A stretch of 64,000 nucleotides of DNA from Brevundimonas bullata (GTDB lineage: Bacteria; Pseudomonadota; Alphaproteobacteria; Caulobacterales; Caulobacteraceae), in contig NZ_JACHLM010000001.1 in assembly GCF_014207965.1 (NCBI RefSeq), positions 186,001-250,000 on the forward strand. The letters run 5' to 3'. Under the pieces are notes generated by a model. The model was not told the DNA's origin, ran no database searches, and worked only from the letters and a program-made list of their open reading frames with translations. Each line of letters opens with the position of its first letter. The stretch's first letter is position 1. Positions 1 through 12,060 of the stretch are shown piece by piece. The translations under genes were made by a program, and so were the position numbers.

Positions 1-111
1 GTGAACCTGTTCGAAGCCGAACAGCGCGACATCCTGGGCACCACGATCATCTCGAACTACGACCCCTATGGTCGCCGGTTCTTCGTGGGCCTGAACTTCC
101 GTCCCTGGTAA
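1..111 (+). CDS. TonB-dependent receptor, C-terminal end (partial)
   Basis: Only the last 36 codons are inside the window; the reading frame is open from base 1 and stops with TAA at 109-111. The end of the protein (…RRFFVGLNFRPW) is a beta strand closing on an aromatic residue, the typical last strand of an outer-membrane beta-barrel, and the 'GRRFFVGL.F' pattern is common at the end of TonB-dependent receptors. A strong terminator follows. Substrate and gene start cannot be judged from this fragment. Confidence 0.7.
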   Translation: MNLFEAEQRDILGTTIISNYDPYGRRFFVGLNFRPW

Positions 112-136
112 GTTCACGCGTCGCTAAGACGATTAA

Positions 137-168
137 GGGCGGTCCTTCGGGACCGCCCTTTTTCTTTT
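137..168 (+). terminator. Rho-independent terminator after the TonB receptor
   Basis: A perfect 9-bp GC-rich stem (GGGCGGTCC / GGACCGCCC) closed by a TTCG tetraloop is followed by a T-rich run. It lies 26 bases after the receptor stop codon. The rest of the gap up to 376 shows no further gene or clear promoter. Confidence 0.9.
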
Positions 169-376
169 GCCCGCTCCCTGCATCGGCGGCATGTGACAGG
201 CCGTAACACGCCGTGCGACGATCGGGGGCCGCAGGGGCTTGCAAGCCGGGGGCGCCGTCTCTAAACGGACCGCTTAACCGACAACCTGAACGGATCGGTC
301 GCGAGGCTCGCCTTGCGTCCGGTTTCTTCGCGCGCGTGGAGCCCCGCCGCTGACCAGCCATGACGAAAAGGATGCT

Positions 377-652
377 ATGGTGCGCGCTGCTCTGGCCGAG
401 CAGGGCGACAGCGGGATCACCCCGCGCCATACGCTGTTCTATTTCTATGGCGACGGCGACCACGGCGACCTCAACGAGGTGGCCCGCCGCGCCGGGTTTC
501 TGACGCGGGGCCAGGACGATCTGACCGTCCTGGAGACGACCATAGCGGTCGACGAGGCGTCGTTTTCGCCTGTGTCGGCCATGATGCAATCCTGGGCCGC
601 GGCCTTCCAGCTCGACTACGACGGCTGGGAGTGTGCGGTCGTGACGAACTGA
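377..652 (+). CDS. RraB-like protein (ribonuclease E regulator family)
   Basis: This 91-residue acidic protein resembles the RraB/DUF1260 family. It has a short N-terminal strand (HTLFYFYGDGDHGDL) in which a 'YFY.D' segment precedes the first helix, a middle strand, and a C-terminal 'YDGWECAVV' that matches the family's usual 'YDGWET' ending. In E. coli RraB binds RNase E and modulates its activity; many alphaproteobacterial members are annotated by similarity only, so the function here is inferred. The gene ends 10 bases before carB and is probably co-transcribed with it. The ATG at 377 gives the family's usual length. Confidence 0.7.
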   Translation: MVRAALAEQGDSGITPRHTLFYFYGDGDHGDLNEVARRAGFLTRGQDDLTVLETTIAVDEASFSPVSAMMQSWAAAFQLDYDGWECAVVTN

Positions 653-662
653 GTAGCAGCCG

Positions 663-3962
<3,300 letters not shown>

Positions 3963-3986
3963 GCCCGCGCGGTTTCAGTGTGATCC

Positions 3987-4019
3987 AGCCCCCGGTGTTT
4001 CGACGCCGGGGGCTTTTTC
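3987..4019 (+). terminator. Rho-independent terminator of carB
   Basis: An inverted repeat (AGCCCCCGG … CCGGGGGCT) with a short loop is followed by TTTTT, 24 bases past the carB stop. Confidence 0.9.
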
Positions 4020-4035
4020 ATGGAAGCTAGCCAAA

Positions 4036-4194
4036 GCCCTCCCCCTCGAGGGGGGAGGGTTGGGTGGGGGTGCAGGCAGACCGTTCAGATCCAGAAACGG
4101 GGAGACGCCGACGCCTCACGCGCCAAATCCAGAAGCGTCGCGCTCCCACCCCCAACCCCGCCCTTCCCCCCTCGAGGGGGAAGGGAGCAGCAAC
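4036..4194. repeat. Long imperfect palindromic intergenic repeat
   Basis: The left end holds a palindrome around CTCGAG (CCCTCCCCCTCGAGGGGGGA) followed by GGGTTGGGTGGGGG. The right end holds CCCACCCCCAACCCCGCCC followed by a second CTCGAG palindrome. The two ends are inverted copies, so the whole segment can fold on itself. It looks like one of several MITE- or REP-like families scattered through this window. Confidence 0.7.
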
Positions 4195-4217
4195 TCAGGC
4201 TCGGCAAACGGAACCCT

Positions 4218-4502
4218 ATGAGCGACGCCATCCCCCTGTGCCTCCTGGCCCTCTCCCTCGCCAACCTCTTGGCCTTCAGCCTGTTCGCCATCGACAAGGC
4301 GCGGGCGCGGGCTGGCGGACGCCGCATCCCTGAACGCGTCCTACTTCTAGCAGCCCTATTCGGCGCCCTGGGGGCCTGGCTGGGCCAGCGGCTGCTGCGT
4401 CACAAGACACGCAAACAGCCCTTCGCCGCCTGGCTGGGGCTGATCGTGACGCTTCACGCCTTCGCCCTGCTGGCGGTCGCCATCATCGTCTGGCGCGGCT
4501 AG
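4218..4502 (+). CDS. DUF1294 small membrane protein
   Basis: This 94-residue integral membrane protein has the DUF1294 layout: an N-terminal helix, '[17 protein letters not shown]' with the conserved D-K-x-x-A pattern, then 'GALGAWLGQRLLRHKTRK' and a final helix. Three hydrophobic segments are visible. The ATG at 4218 was chosen because the reading frame upstream runs into the palindromic repeat. The family has no established function. The gene lies between carB and a secreted peptidase with no sign of a shared pathway. Confidence 0.8.
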   Translation: MSDAIPLCLLALSLANLLAFSLFAIDKARARAGGRRIPERVLLLAALFGALGAWLGQRLLRHKTRKQPFAAWLGLIVTLHAFALLAVAIIVWRG

Positions 4503-4572
4503 GCCGCAAGCTCGCCCCTTGCCGCCCCCCACGAAAGGCATAACCTCACGACAGGGATCAGGGGGTGACGAC

Positions 4573-5889
4573 ATGAAACAAACGACGATCACGGCTGCTC
4601 TGGCAGTGGTGCTGGCGGCGGGCGCGGTTCCTGCCATGGCGCAGGACGCCCGGCTGAAGGCGGCGGTGAAGGCGGACTATGACGCCAACCTCGGCGCCCT
4701 GTTCGACCACTTCCACCGCAACCCTGAACTCTCGGGCCTGGAGGTCCAGACCGCCGCCCGGATGGCGCAGGAGCTTCGCGCGCTCGGCTATGAGGTCACC
4801 ACCGGCGTCGGCGGCACAGGCGTGGTTGCGGTGCTGAGGAACGGCGCCGGGCCCACCGTCATGATCCGCGCCGACATGGACGGCCTGCCCCTGGCTGAAA
4901 ACTCCGGCCTGGCCAACGCCTCGACCGTGCGCCAGATCGACAGCGACGGGGTCGAGAAGCCCGTCATGCACGCCTGCGGCCACGACGTACACATCACCGC
5001 CCTGGTCGGTACGGCGCGCCAGATGGCGGCCAGAAAAGCCAACTGGTCCGGGACCCTGGTCCTGATCGCCCAACCGGCCGAGGAGCGCCTCTTCGGCGCC
5101 CGGGCCATGGTCAACGACGGCCTCTACTCCCGCTTCCCCAAGCCGGACTACGCCCTGGCCTTCCATGTCTCAGCAGACACGCCGACGGGCCGGATCGTGG
5201 CCCCCCAGGGGATCGTCTATTCCAGCTCCGACAGTGTCGACATCACCGTCCACGGCGTCGGCACGCACGGCGCTTCGCCGCATCTGGGCGTCGATCCGGT
5301 GTTGGTGGCCTCGCAGATCGTGGTCTCGCTGCAGTCCCTGCGCAGCCGTGAGACCAGTCCGCTACAGGGCGCCGTGGTCACCGTCGGCGCCATCCACGGC
5401 GGCATCAAGCACAACATCATCTCCGACCGGGTCGACATGCAATTGACGGTGCGCGCCGACAGCCCGGAGGTCCGCGCGCAACTGCTGGACGGCGTCGACC
5501 GCATCAGCCGCAACACGGCCCTGGCGCTCGGCGTCCCTGAAGACAAGCTGCCGACCGTGACCCGGTCTGCGCTGGAGACCACCCCGCCCACCCTCAATGA
5601 CCCGACCGTCGCCGCCCGCGTCCGCGCCGCCCTGGCCGTCGGTCTGGGCGAGCAGGTTCTGATGGACGTACCGCGCTCGGGCATGGGCGCCGAGGACTTC
5701 GCCCACTTCATCACCCCTGAAAGTGGGGTGAAGGGCGTCTATTTCGCCGTCGGCGGCACCCCGGCGGATCAGACCCACAGCGCGCCGGGCCACCACTCGC
5801 CCCTGTTCCGCATCGCGCCCGAGCCCGCGGTCACCCTCGGCGTCGAGGGTTCGGTCCTGGCCGCCGAAGCCCTCATGCCCCGGACCTGA
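4573..5889 (+). CDS. Secreted M20-family amidohydrolase/peptidase
   Basis: This 438-residue enzyme of the M20D amidohydrolase group hydrolyses N-acyl amino acids or small peptides using two metal ions. A clear signal peptide (residues 1-24, ending AMA-Q) sends it to the periplasm. Visible metal-site motifs are 'RADMDGLPL', 'HACGHDVH' with the Cys and His ligands of the family, 'QPAEE' with the catalytic Glu, and 'GMGAEDFAHF' near the end. The dimerisation domain ('HGVGTHGASPHLGVDP') is in the middle. The ATG at 4573 has a strong AGGGGG ribosome site 8 bases upstream; an upstream in-frame start at 4519 would spoil the signal peptide. The substrate is unknown. Confidence 0.92.
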   Translation: MKQTTITAALAVVLAAGAVPAMAQDARLKAAVKADYDANLGALFDHFHRNPELSGLEVQTAARMAQELRALGYEVTTGVGGTGVVAVLRNGAGPTVMIRADMDGLPLAENSGLANASTVRQIDSDGVEKPVMHACGHDVHITALVGTARQMAARKANWSGTLVLIAQPAEERLFGARAMVNDGLYSRFPKPDYALAFHVSADTPTGRIVAPQGIVYSSSDSVDITVHGVGTHGASPHLGVDPVLVASQIVVSLQSLRSRETSPLQGAVVTVGAIHGGIKHNIISDRVDMQLTVRADSPEVRAQLLDGVDRISRNTALALGVPEDKLPTVTRSALETTPPTLNDPTVAARVRAALAVGLGEQVLMDVPRSGMGAEDFAHFITPESGVKGVYFAVGGTPADQTHSAPGHHSPLFRIAPEPAVTLGVEGSVLAAEALMPRT

Positions 5890-5965
5890 GCCAGGCCTGA
5901 TCCCTGAACCGTCGGGCGGCTGATCCGTTCAGCACCGGTCGCCCGATCTTCACGGAGTTCCGCCC

Positions 5966-6196
5966 ATGCGTCTGCCTCGCCTTTCCACCGTCCTCGGCGG
6001 TCTGCTGCTGTCGCGGCGCGGCCGCGCCTTCGCCGGGCGTCACGCCGGCAAGCTCGCCTTCGCCACCCTGGCCTTCGAGCTGTGGCAGAAACATCAGACG
6101 CAACAGTCCGGCGCGGCGTCGAAGTCCGCGTCCGCGACCAGGCCGACCGCCAGGCATCACGCCCGCAGCCGCTGGAGCGGTCGTTCCCGTCGTTGA
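5966..6196 (+). CDS. Small basic hypothetical protein
   Basis: A 76-residue, arginine-rich protein with one weakly hydrophobic segment ('LSTVLGGLLLS') and an Ala/Ser/Arg-rich low-complexity tail. An 'ACGGAGTT' ribosome site lies about 7 bases before the ATG. I do not recognise a family. The middle section, with 'FAGRHAGKLAFATLAFELW', looks protein-like, but the arginine-rich tail could be an accident of GC-rich sequence. Confidence 0.5.
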   Translation: MRLPRLSTVLGGLLLSRRGRAFAGRHAGKLAFATLAFELWQKHQTQQSGAASKSASATRPTARHHARSRWSGRSRR

Positions 6197-6267
6197 TCGA
6201 CACGCAGCGTCTGGACGTCCCCTAGGTCACGCGCCCAAGCTGGGCCTTCAATAGACGGAGCGCGTCC

Positions 6268-6936
6268 ATGATCGTCGTCCATCACCTGAACAACTCGCGC
6301 TCGCAGCGCGTGCTCTGGCTGCTCGAAGAGCTGGGCCTGCCCTACGAGATCAAGCGATATGAGCGGAACGCCGCCACCATGCTGGCCCCGCCCGAGCTGA
6401 AGGCGGTGCATCCCCTGGGCAAGTCGCCGGTGCTGGACGACGGCGAGGTGCGCGTGGCCGAGACCGGGGCCATCGTCGAATACCTGCTCGACGCCTATGA
6501 TCCCGAGGGCCGTTTGCGTCCGGCGCGCTCCACGGCGGAGGGGCGCCGTTTCACCTATTGGCTGCATTACGCCGAGGGCTCGGCCATGCCGCCCCTGCTG
6601 CTGAAGCTGGTCTTCGCCCAACTGCCCAAGCGCGCCCCCGGCCTGCTCCGGCCCATCGTCAACGGCATTGCGACCAAGGCCCAGACCCGCTTCATCGACC
6701 CGCAGCTCAAGGCGCATGCGGACTGGCAAGAGGCCGAACTGGCCGCCACCGGCTGGTTCGCCGGCGTCCATTTCAGCGCCGCCGACATCATGATGAGCTT
6801 CCCGCTGGAGGCCGCCGCCAGCCGCGCCATCGACCTGGCGGCCTATCCCAACATCGCCCTGTTCCTGAAGGCGATTCACGCACGTCCGGCCTGGAAACGG
6901 GCGCTGGAGCGGGGCGGTGACTACGCCTACGCCTAG
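6268..6936 (+). CDS. Glutathione S-transferase family protein
   Basis: A 222-residue cytosolic GST. The N-terminal thioredoxin-like domain is intact, with 'NNSRSQRVLWLLEELGLPYE' carrying the Ser used to activate glutathione, 'HPLGKSPVL' with the cis-Pro, and the 'ETGAIVEYL' glutathione-binding motif (Glu-Thr in place of Glu-Ser). The helical C-terminal domain runs from about residue 90. Such enzymes conjugate or reduce electrophiles; the physiological substrate cannot be deduced. It stands alone, with short gaps on both sides. Confidence 0.92.
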   Translation: MIVVHHLNNSRSQRVLWLLEELGLPYEIKRYERNAATMLAPPELKAVHPLGKSPVLDDGEVRVAETGAIVEYLLDAYDPEGRLRPARSTAEGRRFTYWLHYAEGSAMPPLLLKLVFAQLPKRAPGLLRPIVNGIATKAQTRFIDPQLKAHADWQEAELAATGWFAGVHFSAADIMMSFPLEAAASRAIDLAAYPNIALFLKAIHARPAWKRALERGGDYAYA

Positions 6937-7004
6937 CTCCGACATCGGCAGATCACGGCTCCGCGAGGTCGCAACCCCGACCGGGCGACGACGTTAACGA
7001 GCCC

Positions 7005-7223
7005 ATGCGCCTGTCAGTCATTCAAGTCGTGGCGGCCCTCGGGGCCGCTGTATGTATCGTGATCGCCTTCATCGCCGCGGGAATCGGCCTGATATCGGGC
7101 TTCTTCATGTTGCTGGCGGTCGCGGCCCTGGGCTTCATCGCCTGGACCGCTATCCGCCGCGCCATGGGCTATCATCGGGAGCGCAACGCCGTGTCGCGCA
7201 GTTCCGGGTCCATGCAACCCTGA
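7005..7223 (+). CDS. Small two-helix membrane protein, unknown
   Basis: A 72-residue protein with two strongly hydrophobic segments (about residues 5-28 and 30-50) and a basic, Ser-rich tail. The hydrophobic pattern, glycine spacing and ATG start make it a plausible inner-membrane protein. No family was recognised and the neighbours give no clue. Confidence 0.55.
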   Translation: MRLSVIQVVAALGAAVCIVIAFIAAGIGLISGFFMLLAVAALGFIAWTAIRRAMGYHRERNAVSRSSGSMQP

Positions 7224-7384
7224 CCTCGATTCAGCGGCCGCCGTTCGCTCCCGCCGAGATGCTCTTGAGTTTGGCGAAAGGGCGCCCTACCCTCTTTGGC
7301 CGATCACGCGCGCCCCGTGATCGTGACTGTGCTGATTATACGTCTCTCCTTAGTCTCCGGGCGAAACAAGAAACTCACGACACA

Positions 7385-7858
7385 ATGGAAAAAGTGCCGA
7401 TGACGGCCGAGGGCTACCGTGTCCTCGACGAGCAACTGAAGCAATTGAAGCAGGTCGAACGACCCAGCGTCATCGCCGCCATCTCTGAGGCGCGCGAGCA
7501 CGGCGACCTGTCTGAAAACGCCGAATATCACGCTGCCAAAGAACGCCAGGGCTGGATCGAAGGTTCGATCGCCGACATCGAGGACAAGCTGTCCCGTGCT
7601 CAGGTGATCGACGTGTCCAAGCTGTCGGGCAACCAGGTCAAGTTCGGCGCCACCGTCACCTTCGTTGACGAGGACACCGAGGAAGAAGGCGTCTATCAGA
7701 TCGTCGGCGAACACGAAGCCGACGTGAAGCTGGGCAAGATCTCCATCGCCTCGCCCATCGCCCGCGCCCTGATCTCGAAAGAGGTCGGCGACGTGGTCGA
7801 GGTCAACACGCCCGGCGGCGTGAAGGCCTATGAGATCCTCAAGGTCGAGTGGAAGTAA
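7385..7858 (+). CDS. greA: Transcription elongation factor GreA
   Basis: This 157-residue factor enters the RNA polymerase secondary channel and stimulates cleavage of backtracked RNA. The N-terminal coiled coil carries the acidic tip ('[18 protein letters not shown]', the most conserved GreA signature). The C-terminal FKBP-like domain contains '[18 protein letters not shown]' and ends '[18 protein letters not shown]'. I place the start at 7385 ('MEKVPMT'), because family members begin just there; a longer frame open from 7052 has no such homology. A GC-rich hairpin follows 27 bases after the stop. Confidence 0.96.
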   Translation: MEKVPMTAEGYRVLDEQLKQLKQVERPSVIAAISEAREHGDLSENAEYHAAKERQGWIEGSIADIEDKLSRAQVIDVSKLSGNQVKFGATVTFVDEDTEEEGVYQIVGEHEADVKLGKISIASPIARALISKEVGDVVEVNTPGGVKAYEILKVEWK

Positions 7859-8880
7859 GCTCTCCTCCCTCTGAGAAGGTCACAAGGGCGCGCGGTTCTA
7901 CCGCGCGCCCTCTGTCCATCTGGGTGGTGTCCGACGGCCGGACCGGCATCCAGAACCAGGCCCTGGGTCTGGCCGAGGCGGTCGCCCGGCTGACCCCCGC
8001 CGACATCGCCATCAAGCCCGTCCGCTGGCGGCCCCTGTTCGACCGCTGGCCGTCAGGGCTCAAGACCCCCGCCATGCTGGCGCCGGGGTCGTTCGATCCG
8101 CGCGTCGTCACCGACTGGCCCGACCTGTGGATCGCCACCGGCCGCGCCAGCCTGCCCCTGTCGGCCAAGGTTCGCGACTGGAGCCACGGCAAGACCTTCA
8201 CGGTCCAGACCCAGGACCCGCGCTGGCGCAACGCCGCCTATGATCTGATTGTCGCCCCCGCCCATGACGGGTTGGCCGGCGACAATGTCTTCGAGATTGT
8301 CGGCTCGCCCCACCGCATCACGCCGTCGAAGCTGGCCGAGGCCGCGCCCGCCTTCGCCGACCGCATCGACGCCCTGCCCCATCCCCGCGTCGCCGTGATG
8401 ATCGGCGGCAGATCCAAGGCCTTCGACCTGCCCGGGGTCCACGCCGCCGCCCTGGCCGAGCAGATCAAGGCGGCGGTGCAGGCGGCGAAAGGGTCGCTGC
8501 TGCTGACCTTCTCGCGCCGCACGCCCGAAGCGGCCAAGGCGGTCATGACCGAGCGCCTGTCAGCCTTGCCCGGCTGGATCTGGGATGGCGACGGCGACAA
8601 CCCCCTGTTCGCCATGCTCGACGCCGCCGACCACATCCTCGTCACCGAGGACAGCGCCAATATGGCGACGGAGGCCGCCTCGACCGGCAAGCCGGTCCAT
8701 ATCCTGCCCATGATCCCGCTGAAGCCTGCGGGCAAGTTCGCCCGCCTGCACGCCGACCTGGCCGTCCATGGCGCCGCGCGTCCTTTCGACGGCACGCTGG
8801 AGCCCTGGACCTACGCCCCGCTCAACGAGACCGAGCGCGCCGCCCGGGCGGTGCTGGAAGCCATGGCCGCACGCGGCTAG
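7849..8880 (+). CDS. ELM1-like protein (DUF1022)
   Basis: A 343-residue protein of the family called mitochondrial fission ELM1 in plants and widespread in alphaproteobacteria, where its role is unproven. It begins '[24 protein letters not shown]' and has a glycosyltransferase-like fold pattern, with '[14 protein letters not shown]' and the late '[21 protein letters not shown]' resembling a nucleotide-sugar binding C-terminal half. The only long start is GTG 7849, which overlaps the greA end. The real start may be nearer 7912-7927, because family homology begins there and a perfect hairpin at 7885-7911 otherwise lies inside the gene. Confidence 0.8.
   Translation: MEVSSPPSEKVTRARGSTARPLSIWVVSDGRTGIQNQALGLAEAVARLTPADIAIKPVRWRPLFDRWPSGLKTPAMLAPGSFDPRVVTDWPDLWIATGRASLPLSAKVRDWSHGKTFTVQTQDPRWRNAAYDLIVAPAHDGLAGDNVFEIVGSPHRITPSKLAEAAPAFADRIDALPHPRVAVMIGGRSKAFDLPGVHAAALAEQIKAAVQAAKGSLLLTFSRRTPEAAKAVMTERLSALPGWIWDGDGDNPLFAMLDAADHILVTEDSANMATEAASTGKPVHILPMIPLKPAGKFARLHADLAVHGAARPFDGTLEPWTYAPLNETERAARAVLEAMAARG
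7885..7911 (+). terminator. GC-rich hairpin after greA
   Basis: A perfect 11-bp stem (AGGGCGCGCGG / CCGCGCGCCCT) with loop TTCTA. There is no T run after it, so it may be a weak terminator, a 3'-end stabiliser for the greA transcript, or a structure controlling the downstream start. Confidence 0.5.
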
Positions 8881-8894
8881 ACCCCAAGCCTCAG

Positions 8895-10400
8895 TCAGCC
8901 CAGCGACAGCCGCGCCAGGTTCTGATCGCCCCGGCGGCACTCTGGACCCGGCTCAGCGCGGATCGACACGCCCGCCGCCGCCAACTGGGCGCGGAAGGCC
9001 TCGCCTGCATTCGGCGAGGGTTCTTGGTCCTCGGCCACGGCGGCGCCCGGCGCAGGGCGGCAGTCCCGAACCGCTGGACTGGCCCTCCAGCGGGTCAGAG
9101 CCCAGACGGCTCGCGCCCTTGCGCCCGCGTCGCCCAGATCGACCACGGACATTTCCTGTACCGGCGGCGTGACCCAGACGTCCACGCCTTCAAAGCGCCC
9201 CCGCAGGCCCGCCTCCAGGGCATAGGCGCTGGCCAGATCAAGCCCGGCGTCGGGCCGCAGCAGGACGAGGGCGCGACGCCCCTCGGCGTCGACCATGACC
9301 GCGTCGGTGGCGAAGGGCACCGCGTCGGACAGGCGGGTGCGCAGGGTCGCGGTCGGATCGGGGCTCGAGCCCGCGCTGGCCTGGACCGCGCGCGAGGCCG
9401 CCTGGGGATCGGCTACGACGATCTGATCCAGGGTCGCCGTCACCGGGACATGCAAGGCCGCCGACAGCCGGTCCTGCAGCTGTTTCTGAGCATCCGGGAC
9501 CAGCTTGCGCGTGCTGACCAGGGTCGAGACGGTGACGCCCTGGCCCTCGCTGCGCGCGTCCAGAAGGGTGACGCGCGAATCCGCCCCGGCGAAGATGTCG
9601 GCGACCGCCGTCCGGGTCTCGGCCGTGGCCTGGCTCTCCAGCCCAATCGCGCGCAACGAGATCACCAGCGGGATCGACAGCAGGACAAAGACCGCCAACA
9701 CCGCCAGACCCCGCCACGGCGAAGGCCGCTCCCTCAACCGAGGCCGGAAGCCGTAGAAGCCCGCCGTCAGCGTCGCCGAGAGGGCGATGGCCACCAGGTT
9801 GGTCATGAACAGATAGAAGGCCCCCACCGAGATCGACAGGTCCCCCGTGCCGATACCGAACCCCACTGTGGCCACCGGCGGCATCAGGGCTGTGGCGATG
9901 GCCACGCCGATGATGGTCTCGCCGCGCTGACGGATCACGGCATAGGCCCCCGCTACGCCGGAGAAGACGGCGATCAGAAGGTCGAAGAAGTTGGGCCGGG
10001 TCCGCGCCAGAATCTCGCTGGTCGGCTCCTTCAGCGGCGACAGCAGGGTCAGCAGAATAGCCACCGTCAGCGCCACCGCCATGCCCACCGCCAGGCAGCT
10101 CAGCGACTGCTTCAACCGGCGCCAGTCCAGCAGGGCCAGGGAGAAGCCCAGGGCCACGATCGGCCCCATCATCGGCGACACCAGCATGGCCCCGATGACC
10201 ACGGCGGGCGACGACAGCATCAGACCCAGGGCCGCGATGGCTGCCGAGATTACCGTCATCATCAGGTAACGGCCGCTCAAGCCCCCGTTGTCATAGACCG
10301 AGGCCTCGACCGCCTCCCTGTCGACCCCGCGCCGCGCCGCGGCCAGCAGACGGCGCACGTAACTGCGCGTTTCACGTACCGGATCGGCGGCTGCGGTCAT
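8895..10400 (-). CDS. DUF389 integral membrane protein
   Basis: A 501-residue protein of the DUF389 (TIGR00341-like) family, whose function is unknown. The N-terminal half carries the conserved membrane block, with 'SSPAVVIGAMLVSPMMGPI' followed by 'GVAGAYAVIRQRGETIIGVAIATALMPP', and about five to six helices to residue 250. The C-terminal half is a soluble, probably periplasmic region with repeated 'VTVSTLV' and 'VPVTATLDQIVV' strands. It is transcribed divergently from trxB, with a 155-bp gap that holds the promoters of both; no clear regulator site was seen there. Confidence 0.88.
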   Translation of the reverse strand: MTAAADPVRETRSYVRRLLAAARRGVDREAVEASVYDNGGLSGRYLMMTVISAAIAALGLMLSSPAVVIGAMLVSPMMGPIVALGFSLALLDWRRLKQSLSCLAVGMAVALTVAILLTLLSPLKEPTSEILARTRPNFFDLLIAVFSGVAGAYAVIRQRGETIIGVAIATALMPPVATVGFGIGTGDLSISVGAFYLFMTNLVAIALSATLTAGFYGFRPRLRERPSPWRGLAVLAVFVLLSIPLVISLRAIGLESQATAETRTAVADIFAGADSRVTLLDARSEGQGVTVSTLVSTRKLVPDAQKQLQDRLSAALHVPVTATLDQIVVADPQAASRAVQASAGSSPDPTATLRTRLSDAVPFATDAVMVDAEGRRALVLLRPDAGLDLASAYALEAGLRGRFEGVDVWVTPPVQEMSVVDLGDAGARARAVWALTRWRASPAVRDCRPAPGAAVAEDQEPSPNAGEAFRAQLAAAGVSIRAEPGPECRRGDQNLARLSLG

Positions 10401-10555
10401 GGCGACACCCTATTCCTTGAAGGAGCATGGGCCTGAGCGCCGGACGCCGTCAATCGAGGGCGGCGCCTCGACTATCACTGTGGTGCGAGCACTTCCTGGC
10501 GTGGAAACGACAAGCTGGCATCGCGCATTCGGGAATCAGGCCCTAAATAGGCGCC

Positions 10556-11563
10556 ATGAGCACGCCCCGTACTGTCCGCCTCGCCGTCATCGGTTCCGGT
10601 CCCGCCGGCTGGACCGCCGCCATCTACGCCGCCCGCGCCTCGCTGAACCCGGTGGTCATCGCCGGTCTGCAGCCCGGCGGTCAGCTGACCATCACCACCG
10701 ATGTCGAGAACTATCCCGGCTTCGCCGAGACCATCCAGGGTCCCTGGCTGATGGAGCAGATGCAGGCCCAGGCCGTGCACGTCGGGACCGAGGTCATCCA
10801 CGACATCGTGGTCAAGGCCGACCTGTCGCAGCGCCCCTTCCGCCTGACGCTCGACAGCGGCACGGAGCTTCTGGCTGAAACCGTCATCATCTCGACCGGC
10901 GCCCAGGCCAAGTGGCTAGGTCTGGAGTCCGAGAACAAGTATCAGGGCTTCGGCGTCTCGGCCTGCGCCACCTGCGACGGCTTCTTCTATCGCGGCAAGC
11001 AGGTCGCGGTCGTCGGCGGCGGCAACACCGCGGTCGAGGAGGCCCTGTTCCTGACCAACTTCGCCGAGAAGGTCACGGTCATCCACCGCAAGGCCGAGTT
11101 CCGCGCCGAGAAGATCCTGCAGGACCGCCTGTTCGCCCATCCCAAGATCGAGGTGATCTGGGACGTGGCGGTTGATGAAATCCTCGGCGTCGTCGACGGC
11201 GTGGCCCGCAACGTCACCGGCGTGCGCCTGAAGAACGTCAAGACCGGCGACCTGTCGGAAATCCCCGCCGACGGCGTCTTCATCGCCATCGGCCACGCCC
11301 CGTCCTCGGAGCTGTTCGCCGGTCAGCTGGAGATCAACTCCGGCGGCTATCTGCGGGTCAAGCCGGGCACGGCCTCGACCGCCATCGAGGGGGTCTATGC
11401 GGCGGGCGACGTGACCGACGACGTCTATCGCCAGGCCGTCACCGCCGCCGGCATGGGCTGCATGGCCGCGCTGGAAGCCTCGCGTTTCCTGGCCGAGGAA
11501 GACCACAAGGCCGCCCACAACCCCATCAGCCACGCCGAAGCCGAGAAAATCGGCGCCTGGTAG
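10556..11563 (+). CDS. trxB: Thioredoxin-disulfide reductase
   Basis: This 335-residue flavoprotein reduces thioredoxin with NADPH. It shows the FAD-binding GSGPAGWTAAIYAAR (from residue 13), the redox-active CATC at residues 137-140, the NADPH-binding GGGNTAVEEA, and the C-terminal 'YAAGDV.D..YRQ..TAAG.GC.AA' FAD motif. Length and order match bacterial TrxB. The HRK..FRA segment after the NADPH motif supports NADPH preference. Confidence 0.97.
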   Translation: MSTPRTVRLAVIGSGPAGWTAAIYAARASLNPVVIAGLQPGGQLTITTDVENYPGFAETIQGPWLMEQMQAQAVHVGTEVIHDIVVKADLSQRPFRLTLDSGTELLAETVIISTGAQAKWLGLESENKYQGFGVSACATCDGFFYRGKQVAVVGGGNTAVEEALFLTNFAEKVTVIHRKAEFRAEKILQDRLFAHPKIEVIWDVAVDEILGVVDGVARNVTGVRLKNVKTGDLSEIPADGVFIAIGHAPSSELFAGQLEINSGGYLRVKPGTASTAIEGVYAAGDVTDDVYRQAVTAAGMGCMAALEASRFLAEEDHKAAHNPISHAEAEKIGAW

Positions 11564-11570
11564 GTCTAAA

Positions 11571-11592
11571 GGCGAGGGCTACGGCCCTCGCC
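11571..11592. terminator. Hairpin between trxB and the converging response regulator
   Basis: A perfect 9-bp stem (GGCGAGGGC / GCCCTCGCC) with a TACG loop, a UNCG-type tetraloop, lies between two converging stops. T runs are lacking on both sides, so its efficiency is uncertain. Confidence 0.55.
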
Positions 11593-11600
11593 GCAAGCCT

Positions 11601-12008
11601 CTAGTTGAAAACCTGCAACTCGGGCGGCGCGTAAAGCGTGGGCTCGCCTTTTCGACGCTGCAGGGCGTATTCGACCGCGCTTTGAATCGCATAGTCGTCC
11701 GTCGGCTTGGGCAGAACGCCGACCGCGCCGGCCACGCCGTCGCGCACCATGCCGGGATTGGCGGTCATGAACAGCACGGTGATGCCCCGCTCCTGTCCCA
11801 GTTCGCGACCCAGCTCTATCCCAGTCGGTCCGTCCGACAGATGGATGTCCACCAGCGCCAGATCCACCTCGGATTCACGCACAAGGTCGAGCGCGGTAGG
11901 CGCATCCGCAGCCAGCCCCACGACCTGGTACCCCAGGTCCAGCAGGGCGAACTTCAGCTCCATCGCCACAAGCGCCTCGTCCTCGATGATCAGAATACGC
12001 GCGGACAT
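11601..12008 (-). CDS. Single-domain response regulator (receiver)
   Basis: A 135-residue receiver with no output domain. The acidic pocket 'IIEDEALV' (residues 7-14), the phosphorylated Asp54 in 'LALVDIHLSDG', the Thr in 'FMTANP' and the Lys in 'LPKPTDD' are all present. The unusual '…ALVAMELKFALLDLGYQVVG' start is typical of receivers paired with HWE/HisKA_2 kinases. It lies 52 bases after the kinase gene on the same strand, so it is its probable partner. It could act in a phosphorelay or by protein-protein contact. Confidence 0.9.
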   Translation of the reverse strand: MSARILIIEDEALVAMELKFALLDLGYQVVGLAADAPTALDLVRESEVDLALVDIHLSDGPTGIELGRELGQERGITVLFMTANPGMVRDGVAGAVGVLPKPTDDYAIQSAVEYALQRRKGEPTLYAPPELQVFN

Positions 12009-12060
12009 ACTACCTTCCTGACTACTCCAGTTCGACTCGGACTGCAGAGGAGCGCAGACC

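Noticed and set aside
4020..4217. An upstream extension of the DUF1294 gene
   Set aside because: This stretch is a palindromic repeat. The frame is open only by chance, and the protein pattern begins at 4218.
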